Below are positions 46,553 to 59,148 of a DNA stretch of 64,000 bases, in pieces. This stretch comes from Diphasiastrum complanatum. Taxonomy: Eukaryota > Streptophyta > Lycopodiopsida > Lycopodiales > Lycopodiaceae. Below the pieces are notes generated by a model. That model had not been told where the DNA came from. It searched no databases and saw nothing but the letters and a program-made list of their open reading frames with translations. Positions within the stretch are counted from its first letter, which is position 1. Each line of letters opens with the position of its first letter. A program made the position numbers and the translations under genes. The stretch lies in NCBI GenBank assembly GCA_029204225.1, contig CM055113.1, positions 25,657,462 through 25,721,461 on the forward strand, read 5' to 3'.

Positions 46553-46612
46553 CTTACTAGCAAGATTCTATACAAAAGATATAGATTTGCTTGAATCTGA
46601 AACTCACAAAAG

Positions 46613-46639
46613 TTTTTTTTTTTTTTTTTTTTTTTTTTT
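46613..46639. repeat. Poly-T at the duplication junction
   Basis: 27 consecutive T join C3a leader sequence (CACAAAAG) to E2 leader sequence (GCAGTCGATTGC). The source tract at 37858-37885 has T runs of 13 and 14 separated by a C. Confidence 0.95.
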
Positions 46640-49514
46640 GCAGTCGATTGCGGTCTCAATGGCTTGGTGCGACGTCAACGTTGCTGTGCGAAATGTGGGA
46701 AAGGGTGGTCGATTGGTGGTTGGAGGTGAGGAAGGGGTCGTAGGCCGTATGATTGCGGTCTACTGCGGTCAGGGGTGACCGAGGGTAGACGTAGGGCCGT
46801 GGGATTGCGGCTTGTTGCGGTTTGTGGTGGCCGAATCTAGTCGTAAGGTCGTAGGATTGCGGTTTCAATTGCTTGGGATGGATGGCAATGGCTGGCGGTC
46901 TCCACGGGTCGAGAACAAAGATGAGTGGATGGCGGAGTGTATCGGTGGTTCGTGGGCTGTACGTTTGTAACGGATTGTGGCCTGGATTGTTTGCAATTGA
47001 TTGCAGTCCTGACGGATTGCGATGTTGTGTGGACAATTGTGATGGATTGTGATTGGCTACGATGGAAAGGATGTATGGGGCTGTTACGGGTGATGGAATG
47101 ACGTAATTGGGTTGCTGTGAGTAAGGGTCAAAACAGTCCGTGGGATAGTTGGAATTGGATGCTATCGTTGTGAAGCACGAAAGGTGGAAAGAGTGCGATC
47201 CTGACGGTGTAATTTTGGAGGAGGTGTGAGTGCGTTTGGATGTCAAGCGGACTACGGTTGAGTGCGTGTAGGATAGTGTACAGAAGTGGCGAATGAACAC
47301 GGTATGTTTTGGGTCACAATAATGCAAAGAGTGAAGTAATGGGTGTGCTTGTGAATGTATTTGCTACGGTTGGATATAGTTGCCACTATGCAAAATGATC
47401 ACAACAGATCAATGCAGTCGTTACGAGTGGTTGCAGTGACAAGTAATGCTAGTGAATATGGACTGGACGATCAAAGGATCACTTGAGATCTGAAATTAGT
47501 CGTCGGTTGAGAACTGATGCAAAAGCGTCGGTCGAGATCTATTGCAAAGCTGTCGGTCGAAGTCTGTGGTGAGGGCGTCAGTCGAGATCTGACGCGAGGT
47601 CGTCGGTTGAGATCTGACGCGAAGCGTCTTCGGTCGAGATCTGATGCAAAGCATCGGTTGAGATCTGTTATGAAGTTGTCGGTCGAGATCTGACGCAAAG
47701 CGGTCGGCTGAGATTTAATACTGACCGCCGGTTGAGATTTGAGTGAATAGGCATCGGTCAAGATTTAATTGAGGGCCGTCGGTTGAGATCTGATGCGAAG
47801 CATCGGTCGACATCTAAGTGAAGGCCATCGGTTGAGATTTAAGAGGATGGCGTCGGTTGAAATCTGATGCAGTGTGTCAGTTGAGATCTAACTGAAGGCC
47901 ATCGGTTGAAATCAGAATCGTTACTCAGTTTTCAGCATGTATTTCTCAGCCTGTCAATGGGAGACATGGTTTTGATACTCAGCTACATGCATAACCAGCC
48001 ATGTAACTATCTACAGTTCAAGAGGATCAGCGTTCTGGTACAGGGAGCAATCTTACCATTATCTACTGAATCAGAAACAATCAAAGACAAGATTAACTAC
48101 TGGAACAAGAAACAAGATTCAAGAAACAAGAAACAAGATTCCTAGTATCATTTTAATAATCTAACAATTAAGAAACACTCATTACTTGATGCTTAGATTA
48201 CTCAAGAACAATCAAGAACTGGGTTGCAAGGGAGTATTCAAGATCTATACGACAAACCAGCCTATCTAGTTTACTTGAATGCTGATTACTACCTTATTCC
48301 ACAAACATGAACTGAATCCTAATCCACAACTAAGCAAGAAACAAGAAACAAGAACCTAGTTAATCCACAATGCACAGGAATCAAACATGCTCATAGAAAT
48401 CTCACTCAAGAACATTGCCATGAACAAGGAGCTTAGCTAGTACTTCCTTGGCTCTGATGCTCGGCTCTCAGCTTCTTCTGCTCTCTTCCTTCTAAGACCT
48501 CCTCGATCATGGGTGAGATAACTTGTGTCTTCAGCTTGGCTCGTCACTTGGAGATTCTCTAGAATCTGCTAACATTATTCACCCCTAATCTGTTGTAGGA
48601 CCCACTGAAACATCGATGAGCTTGACAATACATTCAAAAGCTCCCTCACAAGAGAGGGGGGGCCATTAAATAAGCAAGAAGGCTGCCCATGTGGAGCCCA
48701 TGTGGCAATTCCACCAAATTAGAAATTACATGTGGAATTTGCCCTTCTACTAAAGGTCACCATCAAAAGGTGGCTCACTCTAACTAATTTAAGGGGGGTC
48801 TACCTTTATTTACAATGCCTAGGAAATATTAATAACTCCTACATGGCCATTCCTTCTTTGGGATACACCATGTAGGCTCACATAGATAACTCACTTTCTT
48901 CCTAGCTAGTACTTCCTTGGCTTCTCATGCTCGGCTCTCAGCTTCTTCTGCTCTCTTCCTTTGAGACCTCCTCGATCATGGGTGAGATAACTTGTGTCTT
49001 CAGCTTGGCTCGTCACTTGGAGATTCTCTAGAATCTGCTAACATTATTCACCCCTAATCTGTTGCAGGACCCACTGAAACATCGATGAGCTTGACAATAC
49101 ATTCAAAAGCTCCCTCACAAGAAAGGGGGGGCCCTTAAATAAGCAAGAAGGCTGCCCATGTGGAGCCCATGTGGTAATTCCACCAAATTAGAAATTACAT
49201 GTGGAATTTGCCCTTCTACTAAAGGTCACCATCAAAAGGTAGCTCACTCTAACTAATTTAAGGGGGGTCTACCTTTATTTACAATGCCTAGGGAATATTA
49301 ATAGCTCCTACATGGCCATTCCTTCTTTGGGATACACCATGTAGGCTCACATAGATAGCTCATTGTCTTCCTAGCTAGTACTTCCTCGGCTCTCATGCTC
49401 GGCTATCAGCTTCTTCTGCTCTCTTCCTTCTGAGACCTCCTCGGTCATGGGTGAGAGATAATTTGTGTCTTCAGCTTGGCTCAGCACTTGGAGATTCTCT
49501 AGAGTCTGCTAACA
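46640..49514 (-). mobile_element. E2 5' end fragment, duplicated
   Basis: Copy of the E2 leader (46640-47500), array C (47501-47912) and enlarged 5' LTR (47913-49514), without gag-pol. The leader ORF is present as 47327-46656. LTR termini end at 48574, 49043 and 49514, so the 470-bp units predate the segmental duplication. Confidence 0.9.
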
Positions 49515-50635
49515 GGCAAGACATAACTCAACAATAGTGGCAATGTGCCTTGATAAGTTAGTTTTTAGTTGATCATAGTCTATTAGTATCATTTATTTGT
49601 GATGTAGTATTAATCTCATTGATATTATCAATACAAGCATCATCCATAGCCGATCGATGTTTTCTTCTAGAGTGATTTATGAAAACATTGAAAGGCTTTG
49701 TAAGGCGAAGGGTAAGGCCTAGGGCAGCATGGTGGAAGGGTGGCTAGTGCAAGAATTCATAGTCCCTATCATGGAGAATCATTATATTCCTCATGTTTGG
49801 GAAAAGAAGGATGATTTGTGTCTTTTTTGGAAAATAAGGATGATCTGTGTCTTTTTGGGAAAAGAAGGATTATTTGTGTTTTTGGGAAAAGATCTCTTTA
49901 ATCTCTCTCACATTGATTGTCAAACATGGGCGGCCACCTACAAAAATAGAAGTTTTTGGAGAACAACATGGGCATGAGATACAGATGTTGAAAGTGAAAT
50001 CCACGTATTTAAGTGAATGGGGTAAAGCTTTGTGCCATGCTTATATTATCCCTACCAATCATCAATGAATTTATGGTCGAATAACAAGCAGCAAGACATT
50101 GGATCACGTGTGCTATTTAGTACTATTAATAGTCGAAAACGGTGAAGCATGCTTCAGGGACATTCATATTGTAGAGGGAATGGTGGAGGGCATGTATTGT
50201 CAAAGGGTCTTTGATGAGGATGACAAGTAACTAAGCCTGACAGCTAACTGTTATCAGCGGTAAAACTAATTACTGTATATGCTTGAGCCCATCAACCTTA
50301 CAAAAGATCATACTCATGATGAGTTCCACACTAATTTGCACAGCCTTATGCTAGTTTGCTACTTAAATTATAGGTTAGATGATTTTTTATGTACACTATA
50401 TAGCGAGTCCTCAAAGAATGTGTAACGTGCATGTGCTTCTAGTGATCCATGTTTTAGCTTTGTTTTATCTCTAGCATTGTGATTTGCTTTAAACTAATGT
50501 ATTGAAATTTTTTGGAGTTCTAAGTCGTCTCATCATGATCTCTGTGTCTCTAATATTCTTATATGTTTCAAAAATTAGTGAAAAGTGAGATATATAGAAG
50601 GCGTTTTAGAATCTTAAAGTCCTTGGTGTTGAAGA
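49515..50635. other. Flank between E2 and C3, copy 2
   Basis: Nearly identical to 40780-41900; the same comments apply. The few differences include single bases near 49575 and 49618. Confidence 0.7.
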
Positions 50636-51314
50636 TGTGAAAAGTACAGTACTTAGGACCATAAACGGATCTTTGAATGATCCACAAGGTGATTGTATGC
50701 TTGTTAAACAATCTATCATAAACTAGTCATCGGAAAACAAGATCTAGTATAGCAGCTTGATAGAAAACAAGTAGAGACAATCAAAGCATTGATCAATTAG
50801 TATAATCCAACTCCACATGTGTGGAAATAAGGCTGTAGTCCGGCCTATAGACAGTGTTTACAAAGTGCCAAAGCTGGGTTGCATTGGAAATCAAGAGTAA
50901 TCACCATACAATGAGAGGAACCTCGAGTTTCTCCTTGAGGCTCCAAAAAGTTTCTATCTTCTCACTATGGAGAATGGGAATACATAGTAAAACACACTTC
51001 CTTTGCTAAGTTAGGTGAAAATCCAGCATGTAATAAGGAAGTAGACTCCACTTTCTTGCCCTAATGTGAAAACCCTAGCCTAGATCCAAGAGTCATGCTT
51101 GGTAGGTACAAATCTCATTATAAATCATGGTCTAGATCCTACAAAGTAGGAATCACTACCAAATGGACACAACCACTCCTCTTGACTTGTGGTAACCTAC
51201 TTTAGGTGTTTATTACAAGTGGCACTTTGGCCATTCAAGTAACCAACAAACAATATTGACAAAATGTACAATATTCTACATGGCTAGATTTGCCAATGTA
51301 GGCAATTTTTCACA
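50636..51314 (-). repeat. C3b 3' LTR
   Basis: 679 bp, essentially identical to the C3a LTR at 41901-42579. Confidence 0.92.
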
Positions 51315-54300
51315 CTCCTCCTCAAATCTAGCCTTGGAGATCACAATGCTTCTATCAATAACTCCAATTGAAAATCTAAGCTTGACAAATGAATCTTTAG
51401 TTAAAGGTTTAGTAAAGAAATCAGCCAAGCAACTTGATGATGGCACGTGTTGGAGCTTGATCTCTTTAGCTTGCACTTTTTCTCTCACAAAATGATGAGC
51501 AATTTCGATGTATTTGCTCCTTGCATGGAATGTAGGATTAGTTGCAAGTGATTGGGCTAATTGGTTGTCACAATATATGATAGGGATCTCCTCCTCTATG
51601 ACATGAAGCTCCACCAATAGCCTTTTGAGCCACAAGACCTCCTTGCATGTTGATGTCAAGGCCTTGTATTCGGATTCTGTGGAAGATAGGGAGATAGTAT
51701 CTTGCTTTTTGGAAAGCCATGATACTACTCCATCACGTAGAAAGGTGGCAAAGGCACTTGTTGGTCTTCTATCCACTTTGTCACCCATAAAATCCGAGTC
51801 ATTGTAGGCTCTTAAGCCAAGATTAGTTCCTCTATACAAAATGCCAAAATTCTTAGTGGATGAAATGTCTCTAAGAACTCTTTTGGCCATCTTCCAATGT
51901 GAAACTAGAGGACTTTGCATGAATTGGCTTAACTTTCCAGCACTATAACTAATATCAGGTCTAGTTATAGTTAAATAGATCAAGGAGCCAATAAGCCTTC
52001 TATATAATGTGATGTCCTCAAAGGATGCTTCATCACAACCAATAGATGCTTTTACATGTTGCTCCATTGGTGTCTCGATGCCTTTACAATTCTTCATTCC
52101 AAATCTATCTAGGATGGATGTAGCATATTTAGATTGACAAATGAATCTAAAATCACATCCTCTAATAACCTCTTTTCCAAGAATGAAGCTTAATAGGCCA
52201 AGATCTACCATCTTAAACTCTTTTGCTAAAGCAATTTTTACATCTCTAATTCCATCTAGACTTACCACTCAAGATAATGTCATCTACATACAAAACAAGA
52301 ATAATGATAATGCCATCGTGAAAACTTATATCCAATGATGGATCATAGGCACTCATTACAAAATTTATGGAAATGAGAAAAGAGTTTAGCCTAGAGTACC
52401 ATGCTCTAGGTGCTTGCTTGAGCCCATAAAGGCTCTTCTTCAAAAAAACACACCTTCACTTCATGCTTTGCCTTGATGAAGCCCTCAGGTTGCCTCATGT
52501 AGATCTCTTCCTCCAAATAACCATTGAGGAATGCATTTGTAAAGTCAAGTTGGAATAGCTCCCAATTGAAGGTTGTAGCAAGACTAATGTCAACCTGATA
52601 GTAACAAGCTTAGCCACAGGAGCAAAAGTCTCATCATCATCAATGCCTTTGGTTTGTAAAAAACCTTTGGAAACAAGCCTAGCTTTATGCTTGCTTATTG
52701 ATCCATCTTGATTGTACTTCAATCTAAATACCCACTTGCAATCAAGAGGTTTCTTCCCTTGAGGAAGATCCACAAGATCCCAAGTATGATTCTCAATAAG
52801 AGCATCATACTCTACTTGCATAGCATCCATCCAACTTTTAGACTTACAAGCATCTTCATAGCATGTTGTCTCATCTAACATTGAAGTAAGAAAGGTGTAA
52901 GATGTGAAAGATAATGAGCCTTCCCTTTGATCACCTTGACCATCATAGGTGAGCCTCAATGGCTCGGATCTTGCCCTTGTAGATCTTCTTGGAGTTCTTG
53001 GAGTTCTTGCATCTTGAGGTGGATCCTCAAGTTCTTCTTCACTTGGAAGCTCCTCCTCTATCCTAGCATGATCTGGCATCAAGATGATTAGTAGCATTAT
53101 CATCAAATCACAAGCATGTCCTTCATAAAATTAACATCCCTACTCACTATCACCTTGCTAGTGATGGGATTGAAGATTCTATGACCTTTGCTATTCTCAC
53201 CATATCCCACAAAGATGCCTTTGATGGATGTTGCATCATCCTTCCTTCTCTTATCCAAGGATTGGTGTACATAGCAAGTGGATCCAAAAACTTTGAGATC
53301 CTTGAGATTGTGCTTCTCTCCAAATAGAGCTTCAAATGGTGTGATTCCTCCAATGGCTTGGTTTGGCAATCTATTGCACAAATAGTTAGCACAAGTTATT
53401 GCTTCACCCCAAAATGGTTTGGATAGAGAACCAGCCTTAAGGCCTTAGCACACTCACAAAGAGATCTATTTGTTCTCTCAATCACTCCATTTTGTTGAGG
53501 GGTGTATGGACATGACAACTCCCTCTTTATGCCATTAGAACTACAAAAGTCAATCAACTTATTCGAGATATATTCACCTCCATTATCACTCCTTAATACC
53601 TTAATCTTGGTATTAAGTTGATTTTCTACCAAAGTCTTGAACTTTACGAAAGAATCAAACACCATTGATTTGCTAGACAAGAGGTACATCCAACAAAATC
53701 TAGAATAGTCATCAATGAAGATTACATAGTACTTGGCACCACCATTAGACTCATGTGAAAAACTATGAACATCCGAATGGATGAGTTCAAGAGGAGAGTT
53801 TGATCTTGATGTAGATCTTGAGAAGGGTAGTTTGTGAGCCTTTGAGAGGCTGCATGCTTCACATCACTTCCCACACTTTGACAAATGCTTGGGGAGTCCA
53901 ACTGCAAGCTCCTTTGCGGCCATAGATTCCATGGCTTTGTAGTTGGGGTGGCCCAACATTTTATGCCATAGTTCCACCTTTGATAACTCCACCTTTGCCA
54001 AGTTAACACTCTCCACTGCAACATTAGCATCAAGCTTAAACAATCTACCTTGCTTAAAGCCTTTGGCTATACATTTATCATTTCTAAGGATGGAACAAAC
54101 TCCATGCCTAAATTGTACATCTACGCCATTATCCATTAACTGGTCAGCACTAAGCAAATTCCTAGTTAGCTTAGGAACATAAAAAACATTATCAAGATTC
54201 ATCCTTTTGGATGATCCCACATACAAGGGAATTGTTCCTATTCCACTTATCTTACATTCTTGACTACCTGCAGTATAGATTGATGTATGTAAATCATTGT

Positions 54301-55284
54301 AAGAAAGTAAAGTGGAGAATATGTCCTTTTGATATGTCATGTGGGAACTAGCCCCACTATCAATCCACCAAGAATCATTGGTGTTGCTCTTGGATGATGG
54401 TGGTTTGCTGGAAACCATCAAGGATTACTCTTCATCCTCCTCCTCCTCCTGATGTGCAATGTTGCTTTGTTTGCTCTCTTATGCCTTCTTCTTCTTGAGA
54501 CATTCTGATGCAAAATGTCCTTTCATTCCACCAAAAAAACATTTGTACTTGGACTTGTCTTTGACCTTGCCCTCTGAGCTTGAAGCCTCATCCTCCTCGT
54601 TGATCTCCTTGAAGTGCTTCTTCTTGCCATTGGTCTTCTTCTTGCTTTTGAATGAGAAATTAACTTTCTCATCACCATCCTGCAGAGAAATAGCATTCAT
54701 ACTTACATTGGTATGCATCATCCTACACTCTTCAACTACTAATACACTGTGTAGCTTTTCTATAGTAGGCAAAGTGTCTTGGATTGCAAAGCTTTGGACC
54801 AAATTTGTAAAGCCACTCCCTAGACCATTGAGGACAATCTGAACAAGCTCACTATCTTGAATTTTCTCTCCAATGGAAGCTAACTCCCTATTGAGAGACT
54901 TGATTCTTAGCACATAATCTTGTGCACTCTCATCACTCATCTTCATGCTTTGTAGAATTTGATTCCTAGGCATGAGAACCCTCGAAGTGTTACTAAACTC
55001 ATAGATAGATTTTAAAGATTCCCAAGCCTCTTTAGCACTCTTACATGATGATACTTCCCTTAAAAGATCATTGCTTACATTCATCTTAATACAGTGAAGT
55101 GCAAGCCTAGACCTCTTCTTGTATCTCACTAATTCCAATGCACCTAGAGGTTCATCTTCATCATCTAATAGAAACTCATAAAGATCATGGAGCACCATTA
55201 GTGACTCCATCCTCACTTTTCAAATAGCATAATTGGTATAGTTTAACCTCTCACTAGTTTCTAGAAGGTAGGCTCCCATTGATC
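51315..55284 (-). pseudogene. C3b gag-pol (multiple lesions)
   Basis: Same domain order and most of the same frameshifts as C3a, with differences concentrated in gag. The Trp codon of NYAIW is a stop at about 55228. The region broken by a stop in C3a (near 46277) is open here. The zinc knuckle reads CFFGGMKGHFASEC, so its second Cys is lost. Protease keeps DSGA. Integrase keeps D, D and E (NGVIERTN). The shared TGA before CEAC, the frameshifts near 53395, 53105 and 52585, and YVDD at 52279-52290 are as in C3a. RNase H differs at two residues (DSDFMGD, NPTFHA). Confidence 0.9.
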
Positions 55285-55908
55285 CCATCTTACTAGCAAG
55301 ATTCTACACCTTAGATATAGATTTGTTTGGACCTGAAACTCACAAAGGTTTCTAACTTGCAGTGTTTCACTCAAATGTTGACTTCTAATCCAACAGATGG
55401 ATTTGTAATCATAGTTCTATCACCCCCTCACAAAGCTGAAATGAAGATAAGATGAGATGAAAACTACTCTCAAGCAAATCTTGCCAATCTTGGCTATTCT
55501 TGGACAAAAACTGACTCTATCTCTCTCATTCACTTTGATGTACTTTCAAGACCTGATTTCCACTTTAAGAAGGTCTGAAATCAGCCTAGATTAATTAGTT
55601 TTCATGAAAAAAATTCAAAGCTGATCAATGGTAAGTGATCTTGGTAGCTTATCCTCGGATTTGCACCAAAAATTACATCAAACTGACACCAGATGAATTT
55701 TCTATGATCCAATGAATATGGGTTATTAAATGCTGGTTAAGAGATGCCCACACGTGTGAACAGTACGGATTTTGATCCTGAAAAAGTTTGGGATCAAATC
55801 CCCTCACCAAAACCTGGATACCAGCTCGCCCTTCCAATACTAGCTTTTTGCACCAAAACCTGCTAAAACTGGATTAGATTCAAACACAGATCAATGGCCT
55901 TCTACTTG
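55285..55908 (-). other. C3b untranslated leader
   Basis: No ORF is supported. It contains CACACGTGTG at 55749-55758, followed by AACAGTACGG, similar to text in the C2 LTR. The duplication breakpoint lies at about 55347. Confidence 0.7.
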
Positions 55909-55920
55909 GCTCTAATACCA
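55909..55920 (-). other. C3b primer-binding site
   Basis: TGGTATTAGAGC on the element strand, one mismatch from the initiator tRNA-Met complement. Confidence 0.88.
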
Positions 55921-56611
55921 TGTTAAAAGTACAGTACTAAGAACCATAAATGGATCTTTGAATGATCCACAAGGTGACTGTATGCTTGTTAAACAATCTA
56001 CCAGAAACTAGTCATCAGAAAACAAGATCTAGTTTAGCAGCTTGATAGGAAACAAGTAGAGACAATCAAAGCATTGATCAATTAGTATAATCCAACTCCA
56101 CACATGTGGAAATAAGGCTATAGTACGGCCTGTAGACAGTGTTTACAAAGTGCCAAAGCTGGGTTTCATTGGAAATCAAGAGTAATCACCATACAATGAG
56201 AGGAAACTCAAGTTTCTCCTTGAGGCTCCAAAAAGTTTCTATCTTCTCACTATGGAGAATGGTAATACATAGTAAAACACACTTCCTTTGCTAAGTTAGG
56301 TGAAAATCCAGCATGTAATAAGGAAGTAGACTCCACTTTCTTGCCCTAATGTGAAAACCCTAGCCTAGATCCAAGAGTCATGCTTGGTAGGTGTATGGTA
56401 GGTACAAATCTCATTATAAATCATGGTCTAGATCCTACAAAGTAGGAATCACTACCAAATGGACACAACCACTCCTCTTGACTCGTGGTAACCTACTTTA
56501 GGTGTGTATGTACAAGTGGCACTTTGGCCATTCAAGTAACCGACAAACAATATTGACAAAGTGTACAATATTCTACATGGCTAGATTTGCCAATGTAGGC
56601 AATTTTTCACA
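55921..56611 (-). repeat. C3b 5' LTR
   Basis: 691 bp, TGTTAAAAGT...TTTTTCACA. About 20 substitutions and a short insertion of about 10 bp (near 56391) relative to 50636-51314. A weak TATA-like TTTATAA lies near 56415 on the - strand. Confidence 0.9.
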
Positions 56612-56854
56612 GAACAAAATATAATCTGTTAATACCATTGCTTGAGAATTAAATTTTGGGAGTGCATATTCTTCGTCAAAGTACTCTATATTGCACTACC
56701 AAAATTAACTATGCTATGAATCATATACTTATACAAACATGTTTTTGTTAACTTTACTTCTTGCAACTTATGTTATTGTGGTTGTTGCTTGACGTCATTT
56801 GTTAGTGGTCATGGTTTTTATGGTTAGTAATGTATTTTTGCTATTGATGTAGAA

Positions 56855-58860
56855 ATGGATCGACCAGGTCAGCCACCAGAGACAGCTCCCCTAGATTGCA
56901 AGAAATATTTAGCACGTGCTCGTAAAGCCCAGCAAGTAATTAAAATCAGTTTATTATCAATTTATACTAGACCATTTTTTATAGTAGACTTTTTATTCTG
57001 AATGTTTTAAAGAGAAAAATTGATGTTGATGTTTCTAAATTTTATGAATGGTTTTTTATACAGTATCTTCTTTGGAGAGATTTCATAAATGCCCCAATCT
57101 GTGGATGTGAACGTGGATCGCAAGGCACTTGGAAGACGTCAAATGTTGTTGCTTCTTGTGAGCCAACCACTACCTCGTCAACAATGCCATGACCTAGTAC
57201 TCATAATCATTCAGCACATGCACCTTCACATGATACATGTCTAGTTATTATATCCACTATGTCTATATAATGTGTTTGTGGCTCTCTTCTAATTCTCTTG
57301 CAATGTAAATTTATGTCACTAGTCAAAATAGATATAGAGTAATGATGTTAGTATTGAATTCATGCAGGTCAAGTTTTGTCTAGCACTTCAGGTAGTGATA
57401 GATCTAGACTACCTAATAGGTCTCCGGCTATTTGTTACGAGACACAAAGACAATATGCACATCTTTTTTGACAGGTACAGAATAAAATTGTTCACCATGT
57501 TTGTTTGTTTGCATTATAAGTAGTCCTATTTTTTTTCCATAACATACAATCTTTTGAATTTCAAAATACTTGTAATTGCAAGCCATATTTGAGTGCTCGA
57601 ATATATGACACTGAAGATGTTTTTCTTTTGATTTATGTAGCCAGATCCATGGGCTGAAAAGATCCGTTGTGATTGTGTCGATTGCAAAAGATTTAAATAT
57701 CCCAAAAGACACATAGTCAAAGATCACATGTCGATGAGGCCTCCACCAAAACCTAATTAAGTGGGCCCTTCAAATCCAATAAATGCTCAAGGGATTGAAG
57801 ATCATGTCATGGTACATAGTTTGCTCAATCCACTAGTTTGCTACAAACATTCACGAAAATATATTATCACGAACTATTTATTCTTGTTGAGTAGGTTTAT
57901 GGTAATTTATCTTAGTGCAAAATAATTATTGTTTGTTGTTTGTACTTGCAGGTAAGTGAACATGATTTTAATCATAATATTGTATATGAAGCACAAATCT
58001 GAAACTTTTCCATTCTTCCAAAAGTACAAAGAGCATGCAAAGTTGCAGACAAACAAAAGAACTAAATCTCTCATGAATGATAATGGCGATGAATACATCT
58101 CAACTGCATTCAAGGATTATTGTTCGACGATTGGTATCGAAAAAAAATTGGCTGTTTCCTATTCTCCACAATCGAATGGACTGGTGAAAGGAAGAACATT
58201 TGTGAAATGGGCTGAAAACAATCTACAGAACTTAAATCGTGGATTATTAATAATCTTCATGGCGAATTTCCACAAGATGTGAAATTCGACATAAAAAAAT
58301 AAAATAAATATATGAGTTTGTAAATAAGACATTGTCATGATTCAATGTGATGAGCTTATAGAGATGAGACATACAAACTCCACTGATGTTCTAGACATGA
58401 TTGGAACTTGGTTAAAGCCGAGTAAAAAACACCAGAAAAGTATAGGCTTCAAAAAGATGTTGCTATAGCTAGGATACAAAAGAGCAGACATTCCTAAGTT
58501 GGGATCGAGAGAGAATGGAAGCTTACAAGCAAGCATGGTAAGTGAATTAACTCCAACCCTAAACTAATTTAAACTTAAATTGTATGCACAATTGGCGGAT
58601 TATGGATGTCTCCTAGTTAAAGAAGAGTACGACTTTGCATTTAGGAAAGCCTATGAGACATTAGTCGATAGATTGAAGAGCGAGGGTCATCCTCCACATG
58701 TAACTTTTTTTTTTCCATTTAAATTTTATGTTCGTCGCATATTATTGTGAAAACGTATTCACCCTAAACCATAAGCATTAACTATTGTCTTGTTTGCTTG
58801 TGTTCATGCAGAGTGGACGTCATGTTGAAAATGATGATGATTAGTAGATTAGGTTTATGT
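56855..58860 (+). pseudogene. Decayed intron-containing gene, possibly a plant transposase relative
   Basis: Several short coding-like exons lie on +. Exon 1, 56855-56935 (MDRPGQPPETAPLDC, ending ARKAQQ), is followed by GTAATT and a 128-bp intron ending ATACAG. Exon 2 (57064 on, YLLWRDFINAPICGCERG) reaches a TGA at about 57190. A later exon after a TTATGTAG border at about 57641 reads PDPWAEKIRCDCVDCKRF then KYPKRHIVKDHM, resembling the Cys-rich transposase-associated domain of plant CACTA elements (I-x-C-x-C-x2-C...H). A further exon starts near 57951 (VSEHDFNHN). Coding-like text continues at 58230-58290, 58345-58540 and 58590-58700 (LADYGCLLVKEEYDFAFRKA). Stops interrupt it. A Copia fragment sits inside. 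The family call is tentative; the splice-site pattern is better supported. Confidence 0.4.
57986..58195 (+). pseudogene. Copia integrase fragment embedded in the decayed gene
   Basis: About 70 residues with DNGDEYISTAFKDYC and YSPQSNGLVKGR. This is the part of a Ty1/Copia integrase core from before the second catalytic Asp to the third catalytic position, where Glu is replaced by Lys. It has no flanking LTR and is placed inside or next to an exon-like stretch. Confidence 0.7.
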
Positions 58861-59148
58861 TATATTTCACTTGTAAATATCTCAAGCTAGAGAGACTACA
58901 AAAGCAGTAATAATGCAATACATTGATCGACATTACTAATATATTATTACTTTGTAATATTTTAATTGTGTTGTCTTGTCTGTAAACAATATAATGTAGT
59001 CAGTACAAAGTATGAATGTCTTATATTTGTTGTTGCCTTTTGGTATGGCAAATTGCACAAATAGCAAAAGATATGAATAGATCGAAGGAAAAATTTCCAC
59101 CACAACACATATCACGATGAGCCACGAGATTTGGATGTTTTGACTGAG

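Larger units (their letters stand above)
37886..46612. repeat. Tandem segmental duplication, copy 1
   Basis: This stretch recurs at 46640-55347 at a constant spacing of 8735 bp, after a 19-bp gap near 37912-37930. It covers the E2 leader, array C and 5' LTR, the 1.1-kb flank and C3 up to its leader. Up to about 45425 the copies differ at only about one base in several hundred; from there to the end they differ at about 4%. Confidence 0.95.
41901..46612 (-). mobile_element. C3a: Copia retrotransposon, duplicate copy truncated in its leader
   Basis: It has the 3' LTR (41901-42579) and a decayed gag-pol, but ends at 46612 in a poly-T junction before the primer-binding site, so it lacks its 5' LTR. 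The left flank gaaga is that of the original insertion. It is the incomplete partner of C3b (50636-56611). Confidence 0.9.
46640..55347. repeat. Tandem segmental duplication, copy 2
   Basis: Partner of 37886-46612, missing 19 bp near 46666. Its right edge lies in the C3b leader near CACAAAGGTTT, followed by CTAACTTGCAGTG. TTGCAGT also occurs at the left edge next to the poly-T. Confidence 0.95.
50636..56611 (-). mobile_element. C3b: complete Copia retrotransposon (decayed)
   Basis: About 5.98 kb with both LTRs (50636-51314 and 55921-56611), an initiator-Met primer-binding site with one mismatch, leader, gag-pol and polypurine tract. The flanks gaaga (left) and gaaca (right) match at four of five bases, consistent with an aged target duplication. 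This marks C3b as the original insertion and C3a as its duplicate. LTR divergence is roughly 3%. Confidence 0.9.
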
